Shown here piece after piece: positions 36,108 to 49,117 of a DNA stretch of 64,000 nucleotides; the stretch's first letter is position 1, and the number at the start of each line of letters is the position of its first letter. Position numbers and translations under genes: made by a program. Under the pieces are notes generated by a model that saw nothing but the letters and a program-made list of their open reading frames with translations, did not search any database and was not told the DNA's origin. Origin of the DNA: Tolypeutes matacus (taxonomy: Eukaryota; Chordata; Mammalia; Cingulata; Chlamyphoridae); the NCBI GenBank assembly GCA_026826555.1, contig JAKSZT010053769.1, forward strand, positions 7,067,193 through 7,131,192, given 5' to 3'.

Positions 36108-37266
36108 CTAATATAAATATAACAATTATACAATAAATATTGCAAACATATATATAATAGGCTAAATCACACGAGTAAAAAATAGAGCATGTAAGAGCCA
36201 CTATCCAAATATATAACAATCATCTATTTTTAACAATCCGTTTTTTTTAAATTAAAATCATCCTGCTATTTGTACTCTGAGTTCCTTTTTGAAGTAAATC
36301 TGTCTAAAATTGCTTTTTGGAACAATTTAAGGATATCTAGTCTTCTTAGTTGAATGTATAGATTGCATAAGAAATGGAAACACACAAAACTACAGAATAA
36401 ATGTTTTACTTCAAAAGAATATTGTAAGGTAATATTCAGTAATTCTTACTACTCATTCCTCTGCTCTGTGGTTATGTAATTTTATTTCCATGATAGAAAG
36501 TAAAATTTGATGTGGTAATTATCTTAGGGAGATTCATTTATAGATATTTTATATTTTCCTTAAAAAACCCAGTCACAGGAAGTGAATTAATAAATATGTG
36601 CAAATTGTAGTGGAAACACAAACTGCTCACTAAACCATTTCTGTTCTTTTATATAATCAGTGTAACTTCCTGTTTAAATGGGTTTCATGAAATAGCAATG
36701 CAAGGAGTATTGTTAAAAATACAGGCAAGGCTACCCAAATCTGCATGAAGTCTCGATGAGAGATAAATGAAGCTTTATGTGGATTTTAATATTGCACTGA
36801 TAGGCAAGGCTTTTTGTTGCCTTATTAAAAGGCTCCTTTATGCTCGAAGATCTAATTTACATAATCAAATGCCTCTACTTATAAGCACAGAGGGGTGAAC
36901 TAAGAAAAGGGAATACATTTGATTTCTAAAACTGGCATTATTGAGTAGAGTGTGTATTTAGTTGATGTGTTTTCCTCAGTATAATACATAAAAATCCATA
37001 TTTATAAGGCACTCAATATTGTATGAAAGCTATTTTAGGAACTATGTTTTTGAATAGACAGAGATGCGACAAAATTATATTGAAAATAGGTGTACCCATA
37101 AAATGCAGAGGAAAAAAATAATTAAATATCCTATGCTTAATCCAATTGGGTCAAACATAAAATCTGATTCCTCAAATTCTCATCTAAAGCTGCAAGTTGC
37201 TCCACCTGGAGTAGACTGCAGTCTTTATCCCACAATAGCAGTGAGAGGGAAAAGTACAAAACTCAC

Positions 37267-37521
37267 TTTCTCAGCCATTTCATGAGAGTGGTGCAGTGAA
37301 TGTTCCCTTTCTGAGAACATCCTCCTCTGCTCATAGCTGGCTAGTCGACAAGTGAGCCACGAAGAGAGGGTACAGCCCCCAATCCCAATGCACGCGAGAG
37401 ACATGGAGGCAAGATGCAGAGGATAGAGGGAAGAGGTCTTCTTTGTGACAGCCCGAAGGAACTGAAAATTCAGGATGCCCCCAATGAGTCCACAGATACA
37501 GCAGGCTGAAAAGAGGATCAT
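37267..37521 (-). CDS. TMEM196: TMEM196 255-bp exon (TM3-TM4)
   Basis: 85 codons, both ends in phase 0, with acceptor cttcttatcag before ATG 37,521 and donor gtgagt (37,266-37,261). TMEM196 is a small four-pass membrane protein, reported in tumour-suppression and Wnt studies. The exon encodes two hydrophobic segments, [20 protein letters not shown] and [20 protein letters not shown]. Between them lies a basic loop (RAVTKKTSS), and after them a charged tail ([20 protein letters not shown]). The initial ATG is an internal methionine, not a start. I recognise the sequence as TMEM196 almost without change. Confidence 0.96.
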
Positions 37522-37799
37522 CTGATAAGAAGAAAGAAAGATAGTGTTAAAGCTGAGGAGAAAAAGCTGACTGGAAAAGAGCTGCCTGCCAAGGATGGCT
37601 GACCTAAAATAGAGACGGCTCTTTTGGTGTTTCGTGGAGGACTGGAGCTATCCTTTCAGCCATGTTCCTATTCAATCTGACTCATTGGGGAGAAAGTAGA
37701 GCATAGTGTTTCAGAAGTTGATAGCTGATTATATAAACACCAAGGGCATGTCTTATGAAAACTGAAATATGTAAATTTGTCTTCTATGTAGATTTGGAT

Positions 37800-38005
37800 T
37801 TAAATAATATTTATTTAATAATGATTATGTGCTACTATGCTAGAAACTTTGACTGATATTATCTCAATTAACCCTCTCAGGAATCTTCTGAGAAAGATCA
37901 TAATATTCTTTTGGAGAATTGAATTATGAAATGGATCATGACCAGATAAAACATTTAGGGACTGAGCCCAGATTTTCTGACTCCAAATCCAGCTTCATTA
38001 TGCCA
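37800..38005 (+). repeat. MIR fragment
   Basis: It contains attatgtgctactatgctag, gatattatctcaattaaccc and actgagcccagattttctga, an old MIR pattern in a TMEM196 intron. Confidence 0.6.
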
Positions 38006-38589
38006 ATACCCCCAAAATATCAAAATATTTTCTTCTCTTTGAATTGTCATTAGTACTACCTAACTTCAATCCTTTGCCATCACTAGCTATTTTAGCTTAG
38101 AGAATTTGGTTAAATCCTTTTTCTCATTCACTCAGTATTTCATAGTGTATGTGTCGGTTTCCCCTTCAGTTAGTGTAGAACTGGCACTGTGTCTTACAGT
38201 CTTGTTACTCCATGGAACTTCAATGAAGAACACACAGGAAGTGTTCCACAAATACTTTATGATTGTTTTGTAGAAATACAGAATATGACTTTGCTTTTGA
38301 TCCTACTAATGGTTTGATTTGGGTTTCTATTAATAGAATGAGGGGACTTTATTCAACTTAAATATCACAATATCCCCTACAAAATCTCGTACAAGGTCTT
38401 CTTTGTAGGTAAATGTTCTGTGAGTCTATAAAAAAATTTAACTGAGTATTCTAATAACATTAGGAATTTTATTTTTGCAATAGTCTATGTTCTTCTAAGG
38501 ATTTTCATGATACTTTATAGTGTGATACTAATTTAATTATCTATTCTTATTTCCATACTTCTATGGAACACAGTCTCTTCTCCAGGCAC

Positions 38590-38810
38590 CTGTTTTATCC
38601 ATTAATAGAGCAAGTTTATTCCCACCTCAATGCTGTTTTTCCTTTTCTGGAAATACTTTTGCTTCTTCCTTGGACTTTTAGATGGCAGGCCCATATCAAG
38701 TTCTACCCTCCTCAGAAAGCCATCCCAGACTTAAACTCCTTCTTTGTTATATATGATTCCACAGGGCAAACAGCTATAAAATTTACTTCAACATTATTTT
38801 TATGTTATCA
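38590..38810 (+). repeat. L2 fragment
   Basis: Blocks such as ctttttctggaaatactttt, gcttcttccttgg, tctaccctcctcagaaagcc and atcccagacttaaactcc fit the L2 pattern of 'cacctcctcagagaggccttccctga'. Diverged. Confidence 0.5.
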
Positions 38811-40380
38811 GTTATTAGTGTCTGCTGAGATTAACAAGCATTTATTGGGCACTGTTAGGCCCTGAACCAGTTGCCCTGAGACACCTATTCCCCTTGTGTA
38901 TTCTATAGTCTTATGTGAGAGAAAAATCCAAAATTTCAATGTGGTATGGTAAATGTTAAGAAAGAGGGATGAATGGGTTCCTTAGGAGTAGGGAGGAGGG
39001 AGACTTAGCTCAATCAGGGGTTTCAGAGAAGGCTTCCTTGAAAGGATGTTATCTCAGCTAAGTTCACACAGTTCCCAACAGAAGGAACAGGCATAGATGG
39101 ATGGAACAGCATGATGGGCCGAAAGGGCTACGGGTAGTTCATTTTGCTTAGCACTACTTATTGTGCCTGTCTCTTACAGTACTTATCACCAGGGCTGAAA
39201 ATCCAGTGGTTGATGAATAAATTCCTTTTATCCTTGATTAAATGCAATATTGAAAATCAATTATCAAATAACTGAGTGAGTCATCTAAGAGGGAAGTTGT
39301 GGCTCCCAATTTCTACTGGTTATATTCCATTTGAAACTATATTCAGATGGCATGCAGTTCCTTGGAAATCTACTTCCATGTTTATCCTTTCTCAGGAAAC
39401 ATGGTAAGATTACATTCTAGTCTTCAAATAATGAATTACTTTTAATTAAGAAAGTAAATGACAAGTTTAATTTACTATCAGAGGAAAAATCATATCTATC
39501 TTGATGTCATTCCGATTCATTCTTGAAAGGCACGGCATTTCATTAACGTGCAAACAGAACATTTTCACCTAGGAAATCAAAGGTTAGAATTTTTGCCATA
39601 TACTGCTTTCGAATTCCACTGTGTGGGAGATTCTAGACTCCAGATATATTAGGACTGGAGAAATTTTCACACAACTTGATTTGAGGGTAGAAAATTCTTG
39701 ATATCTAAATGCCATCTGTGGGAATATCAAATAGTACAGGAAGATAAAATGAGTGGTATTTTCTAAGAAGTTCAGATCTTAGGATTTTATTTTCTTTTTT
39801 AACTTATGAGAGAATTGGCAAGACAAAAAAAGGCACTAGAGCCTTTCTAAAGATTTCTTACTTGCTTAACGTTTTGTAATTCAAGTCCTGAGAAGTCATT
39901 ACTACAACAGCCCTTTAGAGTCTTGGTAGAGGAAGGATGCATGAAGAACAAGGGCCATAATTAAAAGGTGATGGTCAAATCATAAATGCAAATTAAAAAC
40001 CTCCAAGAAATCTTTTTCCAAGAGTTTCTTTATTCCCTTCATGTAATTTTAAAAAGTGTGAAAAAATAAAAAAGGAATGGAGTTTTTATTCTTTTTGTTG
40101 CAATATATATTCTTACAGAGGAAAGTGTGATTAGAAAAGGAGTTAAAACTAATCGCGATACTTCCCATTCCCTGCCCTCCTCAGTTAACTGGCTTCTCCT
40201 TAGAAAACTCTTCTTAGGTTCAAAAACCATCACCTAGGCTCCAAGTGTACCATTAATATTGCCAGTTCTCAGAGATCTATTCTCTTCCTTATAGTACTCA
40301 ATAATAAATAATAAATAAACTGTGCCTTTTCTTTCTTTCCAAACTCTCACAAAATGCCATGAAGGCAGTGGGGAACTCAC

Positions 40381-40457
40381 CAGACAGGGGCTCCTCTCCA
40401 GTCAATGTCATATTTAACAGGGAGCATCCCTGAGCCCCACAGAGCACCATAAAACAT
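40381..40457 (-). other. Candidate cryptic/poison exon in TMEM196
   Basis: On the minus strand a 77-nt segment is flanked by catttgcag and gtgagt, both good splice signals. Entered in phase 0 from the 57-bp exon it is open for 25 codons (begins MFYGALWGSGM). Joining to the 255-bp exon then makes TG+A, an immediate stop. Inclusion would therefore truncate TMEM196 with two exon junctions downstream. The sequence (gggctcagggatgctcc and neighbours) resembles an old DNA-transposon block, suggesting an exonised repeat. No transcript evidence is available. Confidence 0.3.
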
Positions 40458-40925
40458 CTGCAAATGCTTAGAAAGTACATTCATAACAAAAAAGATTAAA
40501 TTAAATGTAAAACTTTGAGAATTAACTATGATCATAATGACACAGCTGTCTTGCTTCTTGCAAAATTAGTTTTATAGTCAAAGAAGAACAGTAATCCTAG
40601 GACCCAGTTGAATCTCCCATGAACTCAAGCTGTCCTTTTTAGCTTGCTGAAAAATTCCTATGACTGTCTGGAAGTCTATAAACGCAAAGCTGGAGACTGG
40701 CATCCTCAGCAGTGTTTAAGGGTTGCATGTTCATGCTATTTAAAGAGCACATCAAAGCTTTTCTGTTTGTCACAGCCTCTAATAATCTTGATGGTTTTCT
40801 TTGAAAATAAGAAAGCCAGGGTTTATTGTCAGTCTTCTTTTTATCCTAAATGAGTAGCATTCAGCCTATGAAAATTGGCTAGTCAGCATTTCTGTTTTTG
40901 AGTGCTTACATTTCACATACATCAA

Positions 40926-40958
40926 TAATGGCATGTTATTTCTTGTAAATAAAAATAC
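40926..40958. repeat. 33-bp exact direct repeat, copy 1
   Basis: These 33 bases recur identically at 41,584-41,616, 658 bp away. This copy lies 19 bp from the 57-bp TMEM196 exon, on the intron side past its donor. Confidence 0.9.
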
Positions 40959-40977
40959 AAGCAAGGCAAAAACTTAC

Positions 40978-41034
40978 GACAAGTCCGGATTTTTTTTTGG
41001 CACACAATATTCCACAAATGCCACAAAGAAGAAA
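40978..41034 (-). CDS. TMEM196: TMEM196 57-bp exon (second membrane segment)
   Basis: Nineteen codons reading [19 protein letters not shown], phase 0 at both ends, with acceptor cccttgcag before 41,034 and donor gtaagt (40,977-40,972). It joins directly to MILFSACC of the next exon, as in the TMEM196 protein I know. It encodes the end of a transmembrane helix followed by the KKK cytosolic-type cluster. The lysine codons form a run of nine A. Exons for the N-terminal part were sought to the right as far as 64,000 and not found, so they should lie outside the window. Confidence 0.95.
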
Positions 41035-41583
41035 CTGCAAGGGAAAAGAAAAGCAATTACTTCATATTCAAAGATAGCAAGACCCCCTCGTTTTTATATT
41101 ATAGTTCACTCATGGCATTTGCTCCAGGGAAGCCTGAGAGTTTTACATTCTTTTGTCCATGTTATCATTCCTTTTGGTGTTCATGCCCCATCAGAAATAC
41201 CTCATTCTAGAATAGTAAGGAATAAAATGAAAATGTCTTTTTTTGCAAGATTAATATAAGTAATTGTAGGATTTAAGTAGAGCTAGAATCAGTTTTAGCA
41301 CCAGGAAAAAATATGAAGTAAATGAATTTAGAGTTTTGTTCTTCCCATTCCCTCTCACTGTATTCTTAGCCTTTTCTTTCTTCTCTGGGAGAAAAGTGGT
41401 GTGATACATTCATTCATGCTAAGCAATTGGAACTCAATATAGTATCTATACAGGTAGGAAACATAGCATAAACGAAAAGATTAGGTGTCAGAAAGGGAGA
41501 TGGCTTTGGAAAAAATCAAACTATGCCAGGTAGAATGACTCTTTCTTCAGTCTACCAGAAAGACTCGAAAGGGCTGAAATTAT

Positions 41584-41616
41584 TAATGGCATGTTATTTC
41601 TTGTAAATAAAAATAC
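41584..41616. repeat. 33-bp exact direct repeat, copy 2
   Basis: Identical to 40,926-40,958. The sequences diverge at once on both sides, apart from an extra A or T match. Confidence 0.9.
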
Positions 41617-44240
41617 TTTGGTAGCATAATCACTTTGCAAAAGCCACTACATTGAATCATCTGTCAATGACAAACTGTTAGTTTATTTGGTTATCATTGA
41701 ACGGTAAACTGTTTAATTTGGATAGAAATAATTAGGGCCACTTGAATGCAAATTTACAGATACATCTGATGTTAGGTAAGCCATATAAATGAAATAATAA
41801 ATTCATTAATAAGTAATAAGGAATTCCAGTTATGCAAAGAAAACTCAGTGTAGCTAATCTTGTTTCCATTTGATCATGGAAAAAAGTTGCTCTTTCAAGT
41901 CAGAACTAACAATATAAATGGTTGTAAATAATTAACAATATAAATAGTTGTAAATGATTAATACCTGGTAAACTTTTAAAAATACACATCAAAATATTAT
42001 GTGAAATAATAAGCATGTGTGAAGCACTGAGAATATTTGGTAAGAAATAAGAGAAGTTATTGCAAGGGAATTTTCCCTATAAGGGAGAAAATGATTGGAA
42101 AGCAGGCAATTGTGGAGAAAGAAAGTTAGATCAAGGAACACAAGGACTTAAAAGAATTTGGCATATAATATAGACATTCTTTCAAGTTAATGGTGAAAGG
42201 ATCAGGAACATTTCTTCAATAAATGGAATTAGGACAATTTTTAACCTTCCCTGACATCACACACTAGAATCACTATGAACGTTTGAATAGTTAGATGTAT
42301 AAAAATTCATAAATGTATTAGAAGATAATGAAGTTAAATATTCATGTAATTTTAGAAGAGTGGAAAGAATTTTTTAAAACCTAGTACCAAAGTCATAGGC
42401 CAATGTAAATATTAATACAGAAAATTAAAAATTTTAAATGTCAAAAATATCATAACTCTCAAAGACAAAAATTAAATTGGGGTTATATTCAGAATATATA
42501 TGATAGACAAAGGGCTAATATACCACATAAAGAGACCTAGCAAAATATTTTTTATAGTCATAATACCATGAGAAAGTAGAAACTTAGAACTTTATAAAAC
42601 TTGAATATTTGCATTATTTCAGAAGTCTTAAAAAGTTGTTGCTCAGTGGCCATTTCTCACCACCTTTTGTATCTCAATTTCTAATCATGTTATCCTCATA
42701 TTAGCTTTTTCTTATTGATCCCATTTCATATCTTTCAAGGCTCTGCTCAAGCAATTCCACAGCTTGGATCAATTCTGTACCTCACAGTGCTCCCAAGCTT
42801 CATATCAAAGCCCATGAATGTGCTCCTCCTCAGGCTTCCTTTATTAAGTAACCCATTGTTCAGTCTGAATATTTGTTTGCCTTGAACTCATTTTGAGAAT
42901 AATTTGAGAGCAGGTGGCTTTGTGCTCCTTGGATCTCTTTTGAGAGCTACAAACACTGACATTATTTGCTTAGAGTAAAGCCAAGGGGACCTCAGAAGCT
43001 AAATAAGAATTTTCCAACCCAACTACTTGGTTGGAACTTCTGAGTGGCAATGAAATTGCTACTTCATATTGCCCCACTTTAATGGATGGAGCTACAAAAC
43101 TTGAATTCAAGGCTGGTGGAAGGGTAGACTAAGAGGGGAATTAACTATAGTTTTCCATTCTCTCTCAGGCCAGGAATGTAAATATTTCCAAGTAGTTAAT
43201 TCTGTTAGGGTATCAAAAAAATCCACATTCCTTAGAGAAAACCTGTAGTCTGAGAAAAAAAAAAAAGACACAAAAATGGGAAGTATATAAATCCATGGAA
43301 TTTCTGAGGAGGATCTAAGAGATCCTGGCTGAAGTTTAGCCATCACTGTTTATAGAGAAGAAAAATAAAGGTCCAAAGAATTAATAAATTGGTTATTTAC
43401 CTCTTTGGCTATCTTTACTTACCCCAAGTCATAGGGAGTTTAAAAGATGATTTGATTCAGCCCTCTAAATTTACATGTGGGGAACTGGAGGTCCAGACAG
43501 GTTCAGTGACTTGCTCAAGGTCATACATCAAGGTAATACATGAGGCATGTAATTTACACACTTCATTAAGGGTACTACTTAACTTGTTTCTATAATGTCA
43601 TGGAATTGTTTTTCAATGGATTTTAGATGCTGGCTCAGTGTGCTTTTTTCTAACATATCCTATCAGAATATTCAATGAACACCTGCTCACCTACAACTGC
43701 TTTTTTGTCTTTGCTGTTGTTAATTGTGGTTGTAATTAAAAGAATCAGAAAACTAGACAATTGTGTTACAGTCTAAAATTAAGTGTATCTTATTTAATAA
43801 GGGCTTTTTCTGTAACATTTCAAAATACATTTGGCTCAACATAGATTTATCCAGGATGCAAAGCACTCACCGACACTACTGAAATTATGAAACAAGTTAA
43901 AAACAAACAAACAATAACTCAGCTGAAACAAGTTAAGCTGATGGTTGGTTTCAATACCTATGGACATAGCCTGAGATATAATTTTATATAATAAATATAA
44001 TTTTATTTATGAGAAATGGGCTATTTAAATTCCAAGAGGGTTTTTTGCTTTGCTCTTACTACAAAGCAATATAAATGTAGTGATGTCATAATAGGGCCTC
44101 ATATGCTATACTCCGTTATAAAATTGTAATTAGTTCTTGAAGTAGAATTCCTTTTATTCCAATTTAAATTAAATTCAATAAATATTTAAAGTTGCGAACC
44201 CATTGTACAATGAAATGCAGATATTACAGAAACAGCATTC
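41617..44240 (-). other. TMEM196: TMEM196 intron with old repeats
   Basis: It includes a 26-bp-period tandem pair at 41,908-41,959 (aacaatataaat, ttgtaaat core) and a possible L2 piece at about 42,720-42,900. A MIR fragment at about 43,450-43,545 has tgtggggaactggaggtcca, then gtgacttgctcaaggtcata. No exon recognised. Confidence 0.5.
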
Positions 44241-44249
44241 AACATTATG

Positions 44250-45770
44250 AGTGAATTTTCCTTTTTGAAAGATCTATGGAGACTTCTACTTTTGCTTAGA
44301 TGTAGAAAACTGCAAAGATGTCCCTCCCACCCCAACAATAAGAAAAAGCTGATAAACTACAGTCCATCTAGAGCCCATCAGAAAGCTGAAGCTCCAAGAC
44401 AACCAAATAACTTCAAAGAGGACAAGCTCTTCCAACAAGAGACAGGATACATGAAGTGTCTCACCTGTGGCAGAGCATGGGCAAATAGACACTGGGTGCT
44501 TTATGTGTGGGTGAGAATAATTCAGATAAATTGTAAAAAAAAAATAACCCAATGATGAGTAGATGCTACCATGTCACTCAAAAACTGCTATACAGTCCTC
44601 ATACATGAAACGAGTTTGCATTCACTAGCACATCCTTTCCCATGGGCATCCACTCAGCATCTATGGGAAAACTTTGGAGATGGAGAGGACTGTAGAGAGA
44701 ACTCCTTCTTGAAGCAAGCAGGCAAAAGGTGTACTAGAACTCATGGGGGGATAGTCATAAAAACACTGTCCCTTATCCTTCTCTCATTCAAAACATATCC
44801 TCAAGCTGTTGCAGAAAGGGCAGCAATTTCTCCTTCTCACAGAGCTCAAAGGAGGAAATCAGTGGCTATGAGGTTGCCAGGCAACAGAATAACCTTAATC
44901 CAAAGAGGGACAAACCCCTCAAAGAAGACTGGAATATGCAAAATGTCACACTTCTGTCAGAGCTTTGGAGGAAGAGACTCTGGTTATCATTAGTGGCTGT
45001 GTGTGTATGTGTGCTGGGAGGCACAAAGCCTTGCTCCTTCCTTAGACCTTCTCATTGTGAAGCAAAAGTCTTAAACCATTGGTAAAGAGGGAGCAAAGTC
45101 TATCAAATCCAGGACATAAGAAAATCCAGATTGCTACTCTAACTGCAGGAAAGTAGGAACTATTTTCTGTACCCTGGGGTAGACGTAGGAAATCATTATG
45201 GGTCTAATATTCTATGGTCATCCTAAATGGTGATCAGCAGCAATGCGGCAGGAGGCACGACCTCTCACTTAAGACCAACCATTGATACAAAGCAGAGTTT
45301 GTCTGCCACAGAATCCCTGGAAAGCCCCTCCCTAAGGCCAGGTTCACAGGACTTCCCTACCTGAGGCACACACCACAGAAATCTACCACTAAGGGAAAGG
45401 AAAGAGCATGGGGAAAAATCATATCTGTGGCATGGGTGAGCAGGGAGGACAGAAAGTGAGAGTGGGGGGCAAAGACTAAAAAAAAAAAAAATTTCTCTAG
45501 CACCTCAACTTCCTATGCTGAGCACAAGATAATGGCAGCCCATCCTTAGAGGAATTTGAAGACTCTGATGCATCAGATAATCATAGCAGCAACAAAATCC
45601 AATTCCTTGACTCAACCCCTCACACTAACAGAATAAAAGAAGATATTAAGGTAAAACTCTTACAAAATTCTGAAGAATAGAATAGAACTTTTGAATCTTG
45701 ATTTGTACATCCAGCCAAACTGTCATTCAAACAAGAGATTATAAGAAAGATATGCTCATTTGTGCAAGGG
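44250..45770. other. Unassigned repeat-like intron segment
   Basis: Two parts about 490 bp apart look distantly alike: near 44,424-44,480 (tgaagtgtctcacctgtggc) and 44,910-44,970 (tgcaaaatgtcacacttctg). This suggests an old repeated unit, perhaps a non-coding L1 or HAL1 5' region. Forward frames at 44,247-44,555 and 44,571-44,993 are not supported as genes. Confidence 0.3.
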
Positions 45771-45771
45771 C

Positions 45772-46190
45772 ATTGTGGTAATCTTAATAAGAGTCCCTCC
45801 AAAGATATCCATATCCTAATTCCCAGATTCTGTGTGTTACCTTATGTGGAAAAAGGAGTATTTGCAGATGATTAAGTTAAGGATCTTAACTCTCTGGTGG
45901 GCACTAAATATCATTCATTACAAGAGGTCTTATAAGAGGGAAGCAAGAAGGTCAAAAGGACCCCAGGCTACATGATGATGAAAGAAAAGATGCTACACTG
46001 CAGGTTTAGAGGATAGAGGAAGTAGACCATGAGCCAAAGGATATAGGTGGCCTTTATAAACTGGAAAGGACAAGGAAATTGACTTTTCTCTGCACTCCCC
46101 AGAAGGAATGTGGACCTATTTGAGACTTCTAGTCTCCAGAACTGTGAGAGAAAAAATAAGAGCCTAATACAGGCTCCAAAACATTATTTC
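45772..46190 (+). repeat. MaLR-like LTR
   Basis: The series tgtggtaatcttaataagag, atgattaagttaaggatctt, gaccatgagccaaaggatat, ggtggcctttataaactgga and tctagtctccagaactgtga matches an ERVL-MaLR-type LTR. It is non-coding, with weak ends. Confidence 0.65.
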
Positions 46191-46509
46191 ACAGTATGAA
46201 CTGATTTTTAGCTTTATATAGATACAGATGATTACATAAAGAAATTTTTATAGATATGTGTATATACATGGAATTGTATACACACCTATATTCTCTTGCT
46301 CAGTCAACTGAGGGGACTTAGAAGCAACAAAACCCCAGTAGCACTGAGCACATGAAGTTCTCAGATCTTGGTTTTTAATGCCAATCTCCAATAAAAGAAC
46401 CAGAGCTCCTTGGTGAAATGGCCAACCCCTGGACAGGATAGGCCAGAAAGTCAATAGGTGCTCAAATAACAGCAATAGCAAAACAAAACAAAACAAAATA
46501 CCCCCAAAA

Positions 46510-48960
46510 GACTCTAAACAAGTTACATTGGTTGATATTTGTCAGAGGGACACAAGAGCCAACTAAAATATCTTCCAATGATCAAACTTAGAACTACCTG
46601 AGCAACAAAATATAAAGTTGTATTGGATTATAACCCAAAAATGTACAATGATTATTCATGAGTCCATACTAATATAAATAAATGATTGAATAAATAAATA
46701 AATGGAGAGAAGAGACAAAGGTCTCATGTTATGTAATTCCAAATAATTTATGGGGAGCATAATTTCCCACTCCTGAAGTGTGAGCCACACAGAATGACTT
46801 CCTTCCAAAGAGTACAGTATGGAAATATAGAGAAAAAAGAAACTTTACAGTAGAGAAACCTGACAAACACTACCTCATCCAGGTGATCAAGGTCAACATC
46901 AACAGTGATAAGTCATGTTGATAATATGTATTCTTAATATGATGTTATGAAAATGGCAAGGATGCCCACTATCACCACTTTTTGTGAACATTATAATGAA
47001 ATTACTAGCCAACACAATTAGAAAGGAGAAAAAATTAAAAGTATTAAAATTGGAGGGAGGTAAAACTACCATTGCTATCAACAATATGATTGATAAATGA
47101 AATTTCCAAGAGACTCAACTAAAATATCTACCACAAAATCAGGCTATGTAGTAAGGAAGCCAGACACACATTAATATATAGAAATGAATAATTTTCATGT
47201 ATACACATAACATCCTATTGGAAGTTATAATGAAAGAAAGCTCATTCTCAATGGAAAAAAGGAAAAAATTTCTAAAAACAAATTTTATAATACTAGTGGA
47301 AACCAATAAGAAGGAAACTTAAAAAACATATCTGAATATGGATTTGTACAAATGGAAAAATATAACATAATCTTGGATACGAAGAATTAACATAAAAAGT
47401 ATTCTAATACTTCCCAATTTTATTTTTAAATTTAACATAATTTTAAAAAAAGATTTGTTCTTTTATTAACTAAAAATGTGATCCTAAAATTAATATGTAA
47501 GAATAAATATTAATCATAGTCAGTAAAACTCTGGAAATGATGAGCGATGAGGGAGGATGTTTATACCAGATATCAAAACATATTGTAAAACCTCAATAAT
47601 CAAAGCAGCATTCGTATTTGCCACATGAATAGAAAAATTGAACTGTAGAATATAATTATAAATTCTAGAAATAAACAACATGCATATGAAATCCGGTATA
47701 TAATAAAGTGACATCTTTAAGAAGTTACAAAAAGTGACTATTCAACAAATGGTGTGTGGACATCTGTGTAGCCATCTGGAAATACAAAATGAAGGAAATC
47801 TACACATTACATCTTACAACAGGGTAATATCCTAATGGATTAAATATTTAAATAAAAAAAATAAATAAAGCCATAGAAATACTAGAAGTAAATAACAGAA
47901 TTCTTTATTACTTTGGAGTGACAATGACTTTTAAATTTGACTCAAAATCCCTGAAATAAAAGACTAATTTATGTAAAAACCGAAAGCGAGAAAATTAAAA
48001 CATTTCTTGAAAGGCCGGAAATTATCATAAGCAAATTCAAGTGACAAACTAGGGGAAATATTTGCAACTTTCATACAAAAGGCTAATCATATTAAATAAA
48101 ATGGGCTAGGAAATTAACATGTAAAAGACTAACAATCTGATAGGAAAATAGGCAAAGAATATGAACAGATAAATCTCAAAAATATAAATTACTCCAAAAA
48201 TGAATTTCTTTGTTCAACTTCATTCATAGTAAGAGAAATGCAATACAAACCAACTCAGAAACTTTTTTTTTCACCTATACAATTGGCAAAATCCCTAAGG
48301 TTTGAAAAGTTTGGTATTTTTGATTAGGATTTGGGGAACTAGACACTCATATATTGCTTGTGGGAAGATAAATTAATACAACTTCTACTAAGAGGAATTT
48401 GGCAACAGTTAACAAAATTACATATGTGTTTGAGTACATCTACATGTATGCATGTATACATGTATGTAGGCATGTATGTATTTGCTTCAGCAGTCCCACA
48501 TTTGAAAAGTTATCTAAAAGATACATCTGAAAGTATGCCAATTATTTATTTTAGCATTGTTAGTATTAGCACAAGAGGAAAATTCCCAAATGTCAGTTGG
48601 TAGAGAATTGGGTAATTCGATGGAAATTGCTGTAGCTATTAACAATATGAGAAAGTTCTCTCTACACTGGGAAATTTCTCCAGCATATACAGTTAAGGGA
48701 AAAAAGCAAGATATAGAATAATATGTGTAATATGCAAAATTTTGCATAAAAGACAAGAATATATAATAATCTATATATAAATTTGCTCATACATGTATAA
48801 AGTAACTCTGGAAGAACACATAAGAAACAAATAGCATTGATTACATGGGTTGAAGGAGTTATGACAACTCGATGAAGAGAGACAGACTTTTTGCAGAATT
48901 CCTTTAGTTTTATTTATTTTTGACCCATGTACAGAGTTATTTATTCAAAAAGTTAAATAA
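46510..48960 (+). mobile_element. Ancient L1M fragments
   Basis: An L1-tail-like part (about 46,510-46,940; ctacctcatccaggtgatca, aaggtcaacatcaacagtga) is followed by old ORF2 from about 46,955. It has gatgcccactatcaccactt, and later blocks equivalent to 'tattcaacaaatggtg' and 'agagaaatgcaatacaaacc', ending in a non-coding tail. Stops occur throughout. It is much older than the other L1s here. Confidence 0.7.
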
Positions 48961-49117
48961 GAAACTTCTTCTTTTCTCAAGGCAAAATTATTATCTAAGT
49001 ATTAGGAAAATCAACCCATTGAAATTCATCCCTTCTAGTGTATGACTCATAGTCCCAGACTCCCTGTGGGTTATTTTAAAAATACTAACAAAACTCTCCA
49101 ATCTCTATATTTTCAGA

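Noticed and set aside
36001..36120. GC-rich patch first considered a processed pseudogene fragment
   Set aside because: In the phase set by the preceding TMEM196 exon it is open and bounded by splice sites, so it is better explained as a cassette exon.
44247..44993. Two forward open frames of 102 and 140 residues
   Set aside because: No recognisable domain, no splice or promoter context, and the region looks like an old repeat.
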